From positions 1 through 7,629 of the forward strand of contig CABQCN010000059.1 of assembly GCA_902462635.1 (NCBI GenBank): a stretch of DNA of 7,629 nt, read 5' to 3'. This document shows positions 1 to 6,854 of the stretch, piece after piece. The notes beneath the pieces are model-generated. The model did not search any database. It was not told where the DNA came from and was given only the letters and a program-made list of their open reading frames with translations. Both the position numbers and the translations under genes were made by a program. Source of the DNA: an uncultured Oscillospiraceae bacterium (GTDB lineage Bacteria; Bacillota; Clostridia; UBA1212; UBA1255). How positions within the stretch are numbered: position 1 is the first letter of the stretch; each line of letters starts with the position of its first letter.

Positions 1-1158
1 AAAACGATCGCCGATCCTTTTGTAGGCCGCTTGTCTCTGTTCCGGGTTTGCTCCGGCACGATGAAGCCCGACACCGTTTTATATAATGCCAACAAAGGCG
101 CGGATGAACGGATCACACAGATCTTCGTATTGCGCGGCAAAAAGCAGATTCCGGTCAAAGAGCTGGTTTGCGGCGACCTCGGCGCCGTCGCAAAACTGAA
201 TGTAACCACGACGAACGACACGCTGGGATCGAAAACGAATCCCATTATACTGGCGCCTACGGTTTTCCCAAAGCCGCAACTGACGCTCGGCATCGCGCCC
301 AAGTCGAGAGGCGACGAAGAAAAAATCAGCACCAGCCTCGGAAAGCTGAGAGACGAGGATCCGGTGATCCATTTTTATCAAAATTCGGAAACGGGACAGA
401 TGCTGATTTCGGGCCTCGGCGACCAGCACATCGATACGATCGTCAACAAATTAAAGAACCGGTACGGCGTTTCCGTGCAGCTTGAGGATCCCAAGGTTCC
501 GTACAGAGAGACGATCCGCAAGAAGGTATCGGCGGAGGGCCTCCACAAAAAGCAGTCCGGCGGCGCCGGTCAATACGGCAAAGTCGTGATCGAATTTGAA
601 CCGGGGGAGAAAGAAGACTTGGAATTCTGTGAAAAAGTATTCGGCGGCGCGGTGCCGCGGCAGTTTTTCCCTTCCGTGGAAAAGGGACTGCAGGAAAGCG
701 TACGCAAAGGCGCACTCGCGGGGTATCCCGTAGTACATTTAAAAGCAACGCTCGTAGATGGCAAATATCACCCCGTGGATTCCAAGGAAGTCGCATTCGT
801 ATCCGCGGCGAAGATCGCATTCAAAGCAGGGATGAAACAGGCGTCTCCGGCGCTTCTGGAGCCTGTGTTCAGCGTAAACGTCTATATCCCGGACCGTTAC
901 ATGGGAGACGTGATCGGCGACCTGAATAAACGCAGAGGCCGCGTACTCGGCATGAACCCGCTGGAGAACGGGATGCAGGAAGTCGTCGCGGAAGTACCGT
1001 ACGCGGAGCTGTTCAAATACGCAACGGATCTTCGTTCCATGACGCAGGCGCGGGGATCTTTTACCACCGAATTTGCCCGTTATGAAGAAGTTCCCGAAAA
1101 TATTGCGCAGAAGATCATTGAAGAATCCAAGCATCATATGAGCGAAGAAGAAGATTAA
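1..1158 (+). CDS. Elongation factor G-like translational GTPase, C-terminal part (5' end outside window)
   Basis: The reading frame is open from the first base, so the gene starts upstream; 385 residues are visible, ending at TAA 1156-1158. Visible domains, numbered from the first codon: end of domain II (about 1-85), domain III (about 95-170), domain IV (about 175-290, with G-G-A-G-Q-Y-G near its start) and domain V (about 295-375, with Y-M-G-D-V-I-G-D-L-N-K-R-R-G). The tip loop of domain IV reads D-G-K-Y-H-P-V-D-S, keeping the His (codon at 769-771) that in EF-G reaches into the decoding centre during translocation. EF-G moves tRNA and mRNA through the ribosome using GTP; the GTP-binding domain cannot be judged here. 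Wording such as G-G-A-V-P-R-Q-F-F-P and Y-H-P-V-D-S resembles the second EF-G copy (FusA2-like) found in many bacteria more than the main fusA product, so I give no symbol. The tail is acidic (S-E-E-E-D). Family certain, paralogue type likely. Confidence 0.93.
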   Translation, partial: KTIADPFVGRLSLFRVCSGTMKPDTVLYNANKGADERITQIFVLRGKKQIPVKELVCGDLGAVAKLNVTTTNDTLGSKTNPIILAPTVFPKPQLTLGIAPKSRGDEEKISTSLGKLRDEDPVIHFYQNSETGQMLISGLGDQHIDTIVNKLKNRYGVSVQLEDPKVPYRETIRKKVSAEGLHKKQSGGAGQYGKVVIEFEPGEKEDLEFCEKVFGGAVPRQFFPSVEKGLQESVRKGALAGYPVVHLKATLVDGKYHPVDSKEVAFVSAAKIAFKAGMKQASPALLEPVFSVNVYIPDRYMGDVIGDLNKRRGRVLGMNPLENGMQEVVAEVPYAELFKYATDLRSMTQARGSFTTEFARYEEVPENIAQKIIEESKHHMSEEED

Positions 1159-1165
1159 GAAATAA

Positions 1166-1195
1166 TTGACAGAATCCGTATGATTGAATTACAAT
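1166..1195 (+). promoter_or_regulatory. Sigma-70-type promoter for the citrate synthase operon
   Basis: TTGACA at 1166-1171 is a perfect -35 hexamer. TACAAT at 1190-1195 matches the -10 consensus at five of six positions, and the spacer is 18 bases. Transcription would start near 1201-1203, leaving a leader of about 55 bases before the ATG at 1256. It begins 8 bases after the stop codon of the EF-G-like gene and is the only strong promoter-like pair I see in the gap. Assignment is from sequence only. Confidence 0.72.
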
Positions 1196-1229
1196 AAGCC
1201 ATTATATCTGTAAGGGTATAATGGCTTTT
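1196..1229 (+). terminator. Hairpin with short T-run; probable terminator of the EF-G-like gene, possibly an operator
   Basis: Bases 1196-1206 (AAGCCATTATA) pair perfectly with 1217-1227 (TATAATGGCTT), giving an 11-bp stem with three GC pairs and a 10-base loop (1207-1216). The stem runs into TTTT (1226-1229), followed by a T-rich stretch to 1242. This fits a weak Rho-independent terminator for the upstream gene. It begins at the base after the -10 box of the downstream promoter and spans the expected transcription start, so the inverted repeat could instead be a repressor operator. The T-run is short and interrupted by C at 1230, which lowers confidence in termination. Confidence 0.6.
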
Positions 1230-1242
1230 CGTATCTTATTTT

Positions 1243-1249
1243 GGAGGAA
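1243..1249 (+). promoter_or_regulatory. Ribosome binding site of citrate synthase (decides the start)
   Basis: GGAGGAA, with the GGAGG core at 1243-1247, lies 8 bases before ATG 1256. The in-frame TTG at 1241 overlaps this site and would have no ribosome binding site of its own, so ATG 1256 is preferred. Confidence 0.85.
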
Positions 1250-1255
1250 CAGGTT

Positions 1256-2644
1256 ATGTATCATCAGAACTGTGATTCGATCTTTGACCAATATCGGGAT
1301 TTTATCCGCAACATGTCCGAAACAGCCGTTGCCGAGGATTCTTTCGATCCGGCGTTGTATGAAAAATACAATGTCAAACGGGGACTCAGAAATGCGGACA
1401 GTACCGGCGTATTGGTAGGACTTACCAGTATCGGCGACGTGCGCGCGTATATCATCGAGGAAAATGAAAAAGTACCGATCGACGGCAAACTTTTATACCG
1501 GGGAATCAGTATCGAGCATCTTGTGGATGGGTTTGAGAAAGACCGCCGCTTCGGCTTCGAAGAAACCGCGTATCTTCTCATCACCGGCAGACTTCCGAAC
1601 GAACGGCAGATGGAAGAATTCAAGGCGATATTGGATGACTGCAGAAAACTGCCCGATGGATTCGCAGAAGATATGATTATGAAAGCCCCCAGCAATAATA
1701 TTATGAATAAGCTGGCGCGCTGCGCGCTGGCTTCTTATTCTTATGACAGCAATCCGGACGATCTTTCTTACGAAAACGTACTCCGGCAGTGCATCCGGCT
1801 GATTGCGCAGATGCCGACGATGACGGCGTATGCGTATCAAGCGAGAAGCCATTATTATTATGACAAAAGCCTTTATATCCATAACCCGCAGAAAGGACTC
1901 TCGACCTCGGAAAATCTGCTGCAGATGATCCGGCCGGACAGCAAATATACGAGGCTGGAGGCTGAGGTGCTGGATCTTGCGCTCGTATTGCACGCGGAGC
2001 ACGGGGGCGGCAACAATTCCTCTTTTACCGTGCACGTCGTGACATCGACCGGCACCGATACGTATTCCGCGGTAGCCGCGGCAATCGGCGCTTTAAAAGG
2101 GCCGAAACACGGCGGCGCAAACCTGAAAGTGATGGATATGATGGAAGATATCAAAGCGCACGTTCCGGACCGGCGGGATAAGGGCGCCATCAAGGATTAT
2201 CTGATCCGTCTGCTCAACAAGGAAGCGTATGACCGTTCCGGCCTGATTTACGGGATCGGCCACGCGGTGTATACAAAATCCGATCCAAGGGCAAAACTGC
2301 TGAAAAGAAAAGCGGAAGAGCTTGCAGCGGCGCTCGGGGGAGATTGGGAAGAAGAATTTGAATTTTATAAAACGGTGGAAGAACTGGCTCCCGCGGCATT
2401 TGAAGAATTTAAAAATTCCTCGAAAGTCATGTGCGCGAATGTGGATTTCTATTCCGGATTGGTATATACTATGTTAAATATCCCGAAAGAGTTATTTACG
2501 CCGATTTTTGCAATTTCCAGAATCGCGGGATGGAGCGCGCACCGGCTGGAGGAACTGGCGGTCAGCAACCGGATCATCAGGCCGGCGTATAAAAATGTAG
2601 GCAGCAAACAGCCGTATGTGGATTTGACGGACAGGAGGGAATGA
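1256..2644 (+). CDS. gltA: Citrate synthase (citrate/2-methylcitrate synthase family)
   Basis: Condenses oxaloacetate with acetyl-CoA to citrate in the cytoplasm, feeding the oxidative branch to 2-oxoglutarate and glutamate. The 462-residue protein has the family fold markers in order: Y-R-G-I-S-I near residue 81, H-A-E-H-G-G-G-N around 246-253, G-I-G-H-A-V-Y...D-P-R-A from 333, N-V-D-F-Y-S-G around 395-401 and G-W-S-A-H-R-L-E-E around 425-433. By alignment to known enzymes the catalytic triad is His249, His336 and Asp397, and Arg430 is a likely substrate-binding residue; all are present. It is slightly longer than typical bacterial enzymes (about 430), with the extra length mostly N-terminal and no signal peptide. 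The start is ATG 1256, set by the ribosome binding site. It is first in the apparent operon, and its TGA at 2642-2644 lies against the leuS start. 2-Methylcitrate synthase activity cannot be excluded from sequence, but no prpB/prpD-type neighbours are seen. Confidence 0.95.
   Translation: MYHQNCDSIFDQYRDFIRNMSETAVAEDSFDPALYEKYNVKRGLRNADSTGVLVGLTSIGDVRAYIIEENEKVPIDGKLLYRGISIEHLVDGFEKDRRFGFEETAYLLITGRLPNERQMEEFKAILDDCRKLPDGFAEDMIMKAPSNNIMNKLARCALASYSYDSNPDDLSYENVLRQCIRLIAQMPTMTAYAYQARSHYYYDKSLYIHNPQKGLSTSENLLQMIRPDSKYTRLEAEVLDLALVLHAEHGGGNNSSFTVHVVTSTGTDTYSAVAAAIGALKGPKHGGANLKVMDMMEDIKAHVPDRRDKGAIKDYLIRLLNKEAYDRSGLIYGIGHAVYTKSDPRAKLLKRKAEELAAALGGDWEEEFEFYKTVEELAPAAFEEFKNSSKVMCANVDFYSGLVYTMLNIPKELFTPIFAISRIAGWSAHRLEELAVSNRIIRPAYKNVGSKQPYVDLTDRRE
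2633..2639 (+). promoter_or_regulatory. Ribosome binding site of leuS (affects start choice)
   Basis: AGGAGGG, with the GGAGG core at 2634-2638, lies inside the last codons of citrate synthase. The core is 8 bases from GTG 2647, the same spacing as in the preceding gene, but only 2 bases from ATG 2641. This favours GTG 2647 unless the ATG is read by coupled re-initiation at the overlapping stop. Confidence 0.75.
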
Positions 2645-2646
2645 CG

Positions 2647-5082
2647 GTGAAAGAAAAGATATTTGAATATAAACCGGCCGAGATCGAGGCAAAATGGCAG
2701 AAAATTTGGGAAGAAGACAATGCGTTCACCGCGGCGATCGATAAAAATAAAAAGAAATTCTATGGTTTGATTGAGTTTCCGTATCCGTCGGGAAACGGAC
2801 TTCACGTCGGACACCCGCGGTCCAATACCGCGATGGACATTATCGCCAGAAAACGCAGAATGGAAGGGTATAACGTGCTGTTCCCGATCGGATGGGACGC
2901 ATTCGGCCTTCCTGCCGAGAATTATGCGATCAAGAATAAAGTGCATCCGGCGGATGTTACGGCAAAAAACGTCAAGCATTTTAAAGAACAGCTCAAACGC
3001 ATCGGTTTTTCCTTTGACTGGTCGCGGGAAATCAATACGACGGATCCGGCGTATTATAAATGGACCCAGTGGATTTTCCTGAAATTATTTGAAAAGGGGT
3101 TGGCTTATAAAGCGGAAGTCCCCATCAACTGGTGCACGGAATGCAAAGTCGGCCTTGCCAATGAAGAAGTGGTAAACGGCGTCTGCGAGCGGTGCGGCGG
3201 AGAAGTCGTACGCCGCGTAAAATCCCAGTGGATGCTCAGAATCACGGATTATGCCCAGAAACTCCTGGATGGGCTGGACGATGTGGAATTTATTGAAAAA
3301 GTCAAAACACAGCAGAAAAATTGGATCGGCAGGAGCGAAGGAGCGGAAGTGGATTTTACGGTACCGGCCGCCTATGATACCGGAAACGGCAAACTTACCG
3401 TTTATACCACGCGCCCTGACACGCTGTTCGGAGCGACTTATATGGTCGTGTCGCCGGAACATCCGATCATCGAAGCGCTGAAGGATAAAATAGAAAATTA
3501 TGAAGAAGTACTCGCCTATAAAGCGGAAGCCGCCAGAAAGTCGGATTTCGAAAGAACGGAGCTGGCGAAAGAAAAAACGGGCGTGCCGCTGAAGGGGATC
3601 AAAGCAGTAAATCCTGTCAATAATAAAGAAATCCCGATCTGGATTTCGGATTACGTACTGATTTCATACGGTACGGGCGCGATCATGGCCGTTCCGGCAC
3701 ATGACGAGCGCGACTGGGAATTTGCCAAAAAATTCGGCTTGCCGATCGTGGAAGTGGTGAAAGGCGGCGATGTGCAGAATGCAGCGTATACCGATATCGA
3801 AAGCGGCGTTTTGACGAACTCTGATTTCCTGAACGGGCTCAGCGTGGCAGACGCCAAAAAGACGATCATACAATGGATCGCAGAGCAGGGCTTCGGACAT
3901 CGGAAGGTAAATTACAAGCTGCGGGACTGGGTATTCAGCAGGCAGCGGTATTGGGGAGAACCGATTCCGCTCGTATCCTGTCCGCATTGCGGATGGGTTC
4001 CGGTACCGGAGCAGGAGCTGCCGGTCAGATTGCCGGAAATCCGCAACTATATGCAGACCGACAGCGGCGAATCCCCGCTGATCAACGTAACGGAGTGGGT
4101 AAATACCACTTGCCCGCGCTGCGGCGCGCCGGCAAAGCGGGAGACGGATACGATGCCGCAGTGGGCGGGATCGTCCTGGTATTTTATCCGGTACTGCGAT
4201 CCGCATAATGACCGCGCGTTCATCTCGAAAGAAGCGATGGCGTACTGGCTGCCGGTAGACTGGTATAACGGCGGAATGGAGCATACGACGCTTCATTTGC
4301 TGTATTCGAGATTCTGGCATAAATTTCTGTATGATATCGGCGCGGTTTCTTGTCCGGAACCGTATGTCAAACGGACTTCCCATGGGATGATATTAGGGGA
4401 AAACGGGGAGAAAATGTCGAAGTCAAGAGGAAACGTCATCAATCCGGACGATATCATCAACGAAATCGGTGCAGACGCGTTCCGCGTTTACGAAATGTTC
4501 ATGGGTGCGTTCGATCAGGCGATTCCGTGGTCTACGCAGGGCGCACGGGGATGTTACCGCTTCCTCGACAGAGTCTGGAAGCTGCAGGATCTCCTGACGG
4601 AGGAGGAAACCATCTCGGAAGAACTCAAAGCCGCAGTACACGCGACGATCAAAAAAGTCTCCGAAGATTATGAAAAAATGAAATTCAATACGGCGATCGC
4701 GGCGATGATGTCTCTCGTGAATGAAATTTACGCGCGCGGAAAAGTTACCAGGGAGGAGCTTCGGATGCTGCTTCTGCTGCTGAATCCTGCGGCGCCGCAT
4801 ATTACGGAAGAAATCTGGCAGCAGCAGGCGCTCTCCGCTCAGCCGATCTATCGGTCACCGTGGCCTTCTTTTGATGAAAAAGCCATGGAGAAAGAAGAAA
4901 GAGAGATTGCCGTGCAGCTTTGCGGCAAAGTAAAAATGAAATTGATGGTACCTTCTTCCTACGGAAAAGAAGAAACGGAACGGTTTGCTTTGGAAAACGA
5001 CGCGGTCAAAGCGTTGATTGCTGGCAGGACGGTGCGGAAAATCATTGCCGTGCCGGGCAGAATCGTAAATATTGTAGTGTAA
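2647..5082 (+). CDS. leuS: Leucine--tRNA ligase (LeuRS, class Ia)
   Basis: Activates leucine with ATP and attaches it to tRNA-Leu in the cytoplasm. Numbered from GTG 2647 (811 residues; 813 if ATG 2641 is used), the Rossmann-fold signature H-V-G-H is at 53-56 and K-M-S-K-S at 589-593. The CP1 editing domain, which removes mischarged residues, shows T-T-R-P-D at 254-258 and H-D-E-R-D at 352-356, with Asp353 matching the conserved editing Asp. Two zinc-ribbon-like pairs are visible: C163-C166 with C180-C183, and C445-C448 with C489-C492. The segment W-Y-N-G-G-M-E-H-T-T-L-H-L-L precedes KMSKS. The C-terminal tRNA-binding domain is complete, ending V-P-G-R-I-V-N-I-V-V. Length is normal for short bacterial LeuRS. 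The ATG at 2641 overlaps the citrate synthase TGA (ATGA), so translation of the two is probably coupled; argS follows after 21 bases. No T-box leader is present upstream. Confidence 0.98.
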   Translation: MKEKIFEYKPAEIEAKWQKIWEEDNAFTAAIDKNKKKFYGLIEFPYPSGNGLHVGHPRSNTAMDIIARKRRMEGYNVLFPIGWDAFGLPAENYAIKNKVHPADVTAKNVKHFKEQLKRIGFSFDWSREINTTDPAYYKWTQWIFLKLFEKGLAYKAEVPINWCTECKVGLANEEVVNGVCERCGGEVVRRVKSQWMLRITDYAQKLLDGLDDVEFIEKVKTQQKNWIGRSEGAEVDFTVPAAYDTGNGKLTVYTTRPDTLFGATYMVVSPEHPIIEALKDKIENYEEVLAYKAEAARKSDFERTELAKEKTGVPLKGIKAVNPVNNKEIPIWISDYVLISYGTGAIMAVPAHDERDWEFAKKFGLPIVEVVKGGDVQNAAYTDIESGVLTNSDFLNGLSVADAKKTIIQWIAEQGFGHRKVNYKLRDWVFSRQRYWGEPIPLVSCPHCGWVPVPEQELPVRLPEIRNYMQTDSGESPLINVTEWVNTTCPRCGAPAKRETDTMPQWAGSSWYFIRYCDPHNDRAFISKEAMAYWLPVDWYNGGMEHTTLHLLYSRFWHKFLYDIGAVSCPEPYVKRTSHGMILGENGEKMSKSRGNVINPDDIINEIGADAFRVYEMFMGAFDQAIPWSTQGARGCYRFLDRVWKLQDLLTEEETISEELKAAVHATIKKVSEDYEKMKFNTAIAAMMSLVNEIYARGKVTREELRMLLLLLNPAAPHITEEIWQQQALSAQPIYRSPWPSFDEKAMEKEEREIAVQLCGKVKMKLMVPSSYGKEETERFALENDAVKALIAGRTVRKIIAVPGRIVNIVV

Positions 5083-5090
5083 AGAAAGAG

Positions 5091-5097
5091 AAAGGAA
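5091..5097 (+). promoter_or_regulatory. Ribosome binding site of argS
   Basis: AAAGGAA, with AAGGA at 5092-5096, ends 7 bases before ATG 5104. It is weaker than the GGAGG sites of the neighbouring genes. It sits in the 21-base gap after leuS, which contains no room for a promoter or terminator. Confidence 0.7.
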
Positions 5098-5103
5098 TCG
5101 GGA

Positions 5104-6831
5104 ATGGATTATAAAAAAGCAGCCGCGGAAGCCGTGGTTTCCGCGCTGGAGACGGATCAGATTACAGTGGAGCAAGCGCAGCGCCTGATGGCCGTTCCGC
5201 CCAATCCGGAACTGGGGGACGTCGCATTCCCCTGTTTTACCCTCGCGAAACAGTTTCGCAAGGCGCCGCCGGCCATTGCCGCAGAGCTTCAGAAAAAAGT
5301 ATCCGAATCCCCTGCGTCCGGCGAAGTATTTTTGCGTACGGAAGCCGTCGGGGGATATTTGAATTTTTACCTGAAGCGCGGTGTCCTGGTAAAAAACGTC
5401 GTTACGGAGGTTCTTGCAAAAGGCGGCGATTATGGGAAAACAGAGGAAGGCAAGGGCAAACGGGTCCTCGTAGAGTTTTCATCGCCCAACATTGCAAAAC
5501 CGTTCCACATCGGCCATCTCGTCACGACCGCTCTTGGCAGCGCAATCGAGCGTATTTACGCTTTTCTCGGTTATGATACGGTAAAGATCAACCATATCGG
5601 AGACTGGGGAACGCAGTTCGGCAAGCTCATCAGCGCGTATAAACGCTGGGGGGACGGGGAAGCCCTCCAAAAAGATCCCCTCAACGAACTTTTAAAAATA
5701 TACGTCAGGTTCCATTCGGAAGCGGAGCTTCATCCCGAACTGGAAGAAGAAGCCAGAATGTATTTTAAAAAGCTGGAGGATGGGGATCCGGAAGTCAGAA
5801 CGCTCTGGCAGTTCTTCGTGGACGCAAGCCTGAAGGAGTTCAATCGGATCTATCGCCTCCTGGACATCACGTTCGACTCTTATGCCGGCGAAAGTTTTTA
5901 TTCCGATAAAATGCCGGAGGTTGTGGAACTCCTCCGACAGCAGAAGCTGCTTGAAGAAAGCGACGGCGCGCAGGTCGTCCGGTTTGAAGACGACGCCCTC
6001 CCGCCTTGTATCATTTTAAAATCGGACGGTACTACGATCTACGCAACGCGCGATCTTGCCGCGGCCATCTATCGAAAACGGACTTATGATTTCTATAAAA
6101 ATATTTATGTGGTCGGCACGCCGCAGGCGCTGCATTTCAAACAGATTTTCGCTGTTCTCGGGAAAATGGGCTGCGAATGGGCGAAGGATTGCGTTCATGT
6201 CGGGTTCGGATACGTCCGTTTCCCGGATAAAGTGCTTTCGACACGTCATGGAGACGTGGTGTTTTTGGAGGATGTACTGCGGGAGTCGATCGAAAAAACG
6301 AAAGAAGTCATAGAAAACAGTCCTACGAGTAAAAATATAGATGATCTGGAGGAAGTCGCAGAGAAAATCGGCGTCGGCGCAATCTTATATTCTTTCCTCA
6401 AAAACGGCAGAGAGAAAGACATCGTGTTTACGTGGAAAGATATTCTGGATTTCGAAGGAGAATCGGGTCCGTACGTACAGTACGCATATGCCAGAGGGCG
6501 GAGCATCCTGCGGAAGGCTGCGGAAAACGGCGTCGATTACAGCGGCGCGAACCTGTCTCTGGCGGAAGGCAGCGAAGAATTTGAACTCGTGAAGCTGATC
6601 AATTCATACGGTGAAGCCGTACGGGATGCCGCCTCGAAATATGAACCTTGCTGCGTAACGCGTTTCGTAACGGATCTCGCCCAGGCGTTCAATAAATTTT
6701 ACAACACCTGCAACATTCTGAAGGCGGAACCGGGCCTGCGCGAGGCCAGGCTGATGATTACGGAAGCCGCATGTATTTGTATCAAATCCGCCCTGCATCT
6801 GATCGGGGTGCGCGTGGTAGAAAAAATGTAA
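5104..6831 (+). CDS. argS: Arginine--tRNA ligase (ArgRS, class Ia)
   Basis: Charges tRNA-Arg with arginine using ATP; ArgRS enzymes need bound tRNA for the activation step. The 575 residues match usual bacterial length. Domains: N-terminal Add-1 tRNA-elbow domain (about 1-85, with N-P-E-L-G-D-V-A-F-P), catalytic Rossmann domain (about 110-425) with H-I-G-H at 135-138 after K-P-F, and a C-terminal DALR-type anticodon-binding helical domain (about 455-575, starting near Y-V-Q-Y-A-Y-A-R) ending in the family-typical E-K-M. The KMSKS position reads K-V-L-S-T-R-H-G (376-383), a degenerate form; deviation here is common in this family, so it does not suggest loss of function. Start ATG 5104 has its own ribosome binding site. 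It lies 21 bases after leuS and 23 bases before the protease gene, all in the same direction. Confidence 0.98.
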   Translation: MDYKKAAAEAVVSALETDQITVEQAQRLMAVPPNPELGDVAFPCFTLAKQFRKAPPAIAAELQKKVSESPASGEVFLRTEAVGGYLNFYLKRGVLVKNVVTEVLAKGGDYGKTEEGKGKRVLVEFSSPNIAKPFHIGHLVTTALGSAIERIYAFLGYDTVKINHIGDWGTQFGKLISAYKRWGDGEALQKDPLNELLKIYVRFHSEAELHPELEEEARMYFKKLEDGDPEVRTLWQFFVDASLKEFNRIYRLLDITFDSYAGESFYSDKMPEVVELLRQQKLLEESDGAQVVRFEDDALPPCIILKSDGTTIYATRDLAAAIYRKRTYDFYKNIYVVGTPQALHFKQIFAVLGKMGCEWAKDCVHVGFGYVRFPDKVLSTRHGDVVFLEDVLRESIEKTKEVIENSPTSKNIDDLEEVAEKIGVGAILYSFLKNGREKDIVFTWKDILDFEGESGPYVQYAYARGRSILRKAAENGVDYSGANLSLAEGSEEFELVKLINSYGEAVRDAASKYEPCCVTRFVTDLAQAFNKFYNTCNILKAEPGLREARLMITEAACICIKSALHLIGVRVVEKM

Positions 6832-6843
6832 CCATTATTTTAC

Positions 6844-6850
6844 GGGAGGA
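6844..6850 (+). promoter_or_regulatory. Ribosome binding site of the S8 protease gene
   Basis: GGGAGGA, with the GGAGG core at 6845-6849, lies 5 bases before ATG 6855. It fixes the start, which is also immediately followed by a typical signal peptide. Confidence 0.85.
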
Positions 6851-6854
6851 ATTT

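Noticed and set aside
1217..1222. Perfect TATAAT as a second -10 box closer to citrate synthase
   Set aside because: No acceptable -35 lies 16-18 bases upstream (ATAAGC at 1194-1199) and there is no TGn extension. The sequence is explained as the right arm of the hairpin.
1241..1255. TTG 1241 as the start of citrate synthase
   Set aside because: The TTG overlaps the GGAGG site itself; ATG 1256 is correctly spaced from it.
1221..1418. Small plus-strand frame of 65 codons starting at ATG 1221
   Set aside because: Starts in the hairpin without a ribosome binding site and runs out of frame through citrate synthase.
1493..2035. Open frame of 180 codons on the minus strand inside citrate synthase
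   Set aside because: Overlaps conserved citrate synthase sequence entirely; composition is that of a shadow frame.
3664..4383. Long open frame of 239 codons on the minus strand inside leuS
   Set aside because: Fully antisense to conserved LeuRS motifs, with Arg-rich composition and no family resemblance.
6826..6850. Possible terminator between argS and the protease gene
   Set aside because: Only a 4-bp GTAA/TTAC pairing is visible, with no GC-rich stem or T-run after it.
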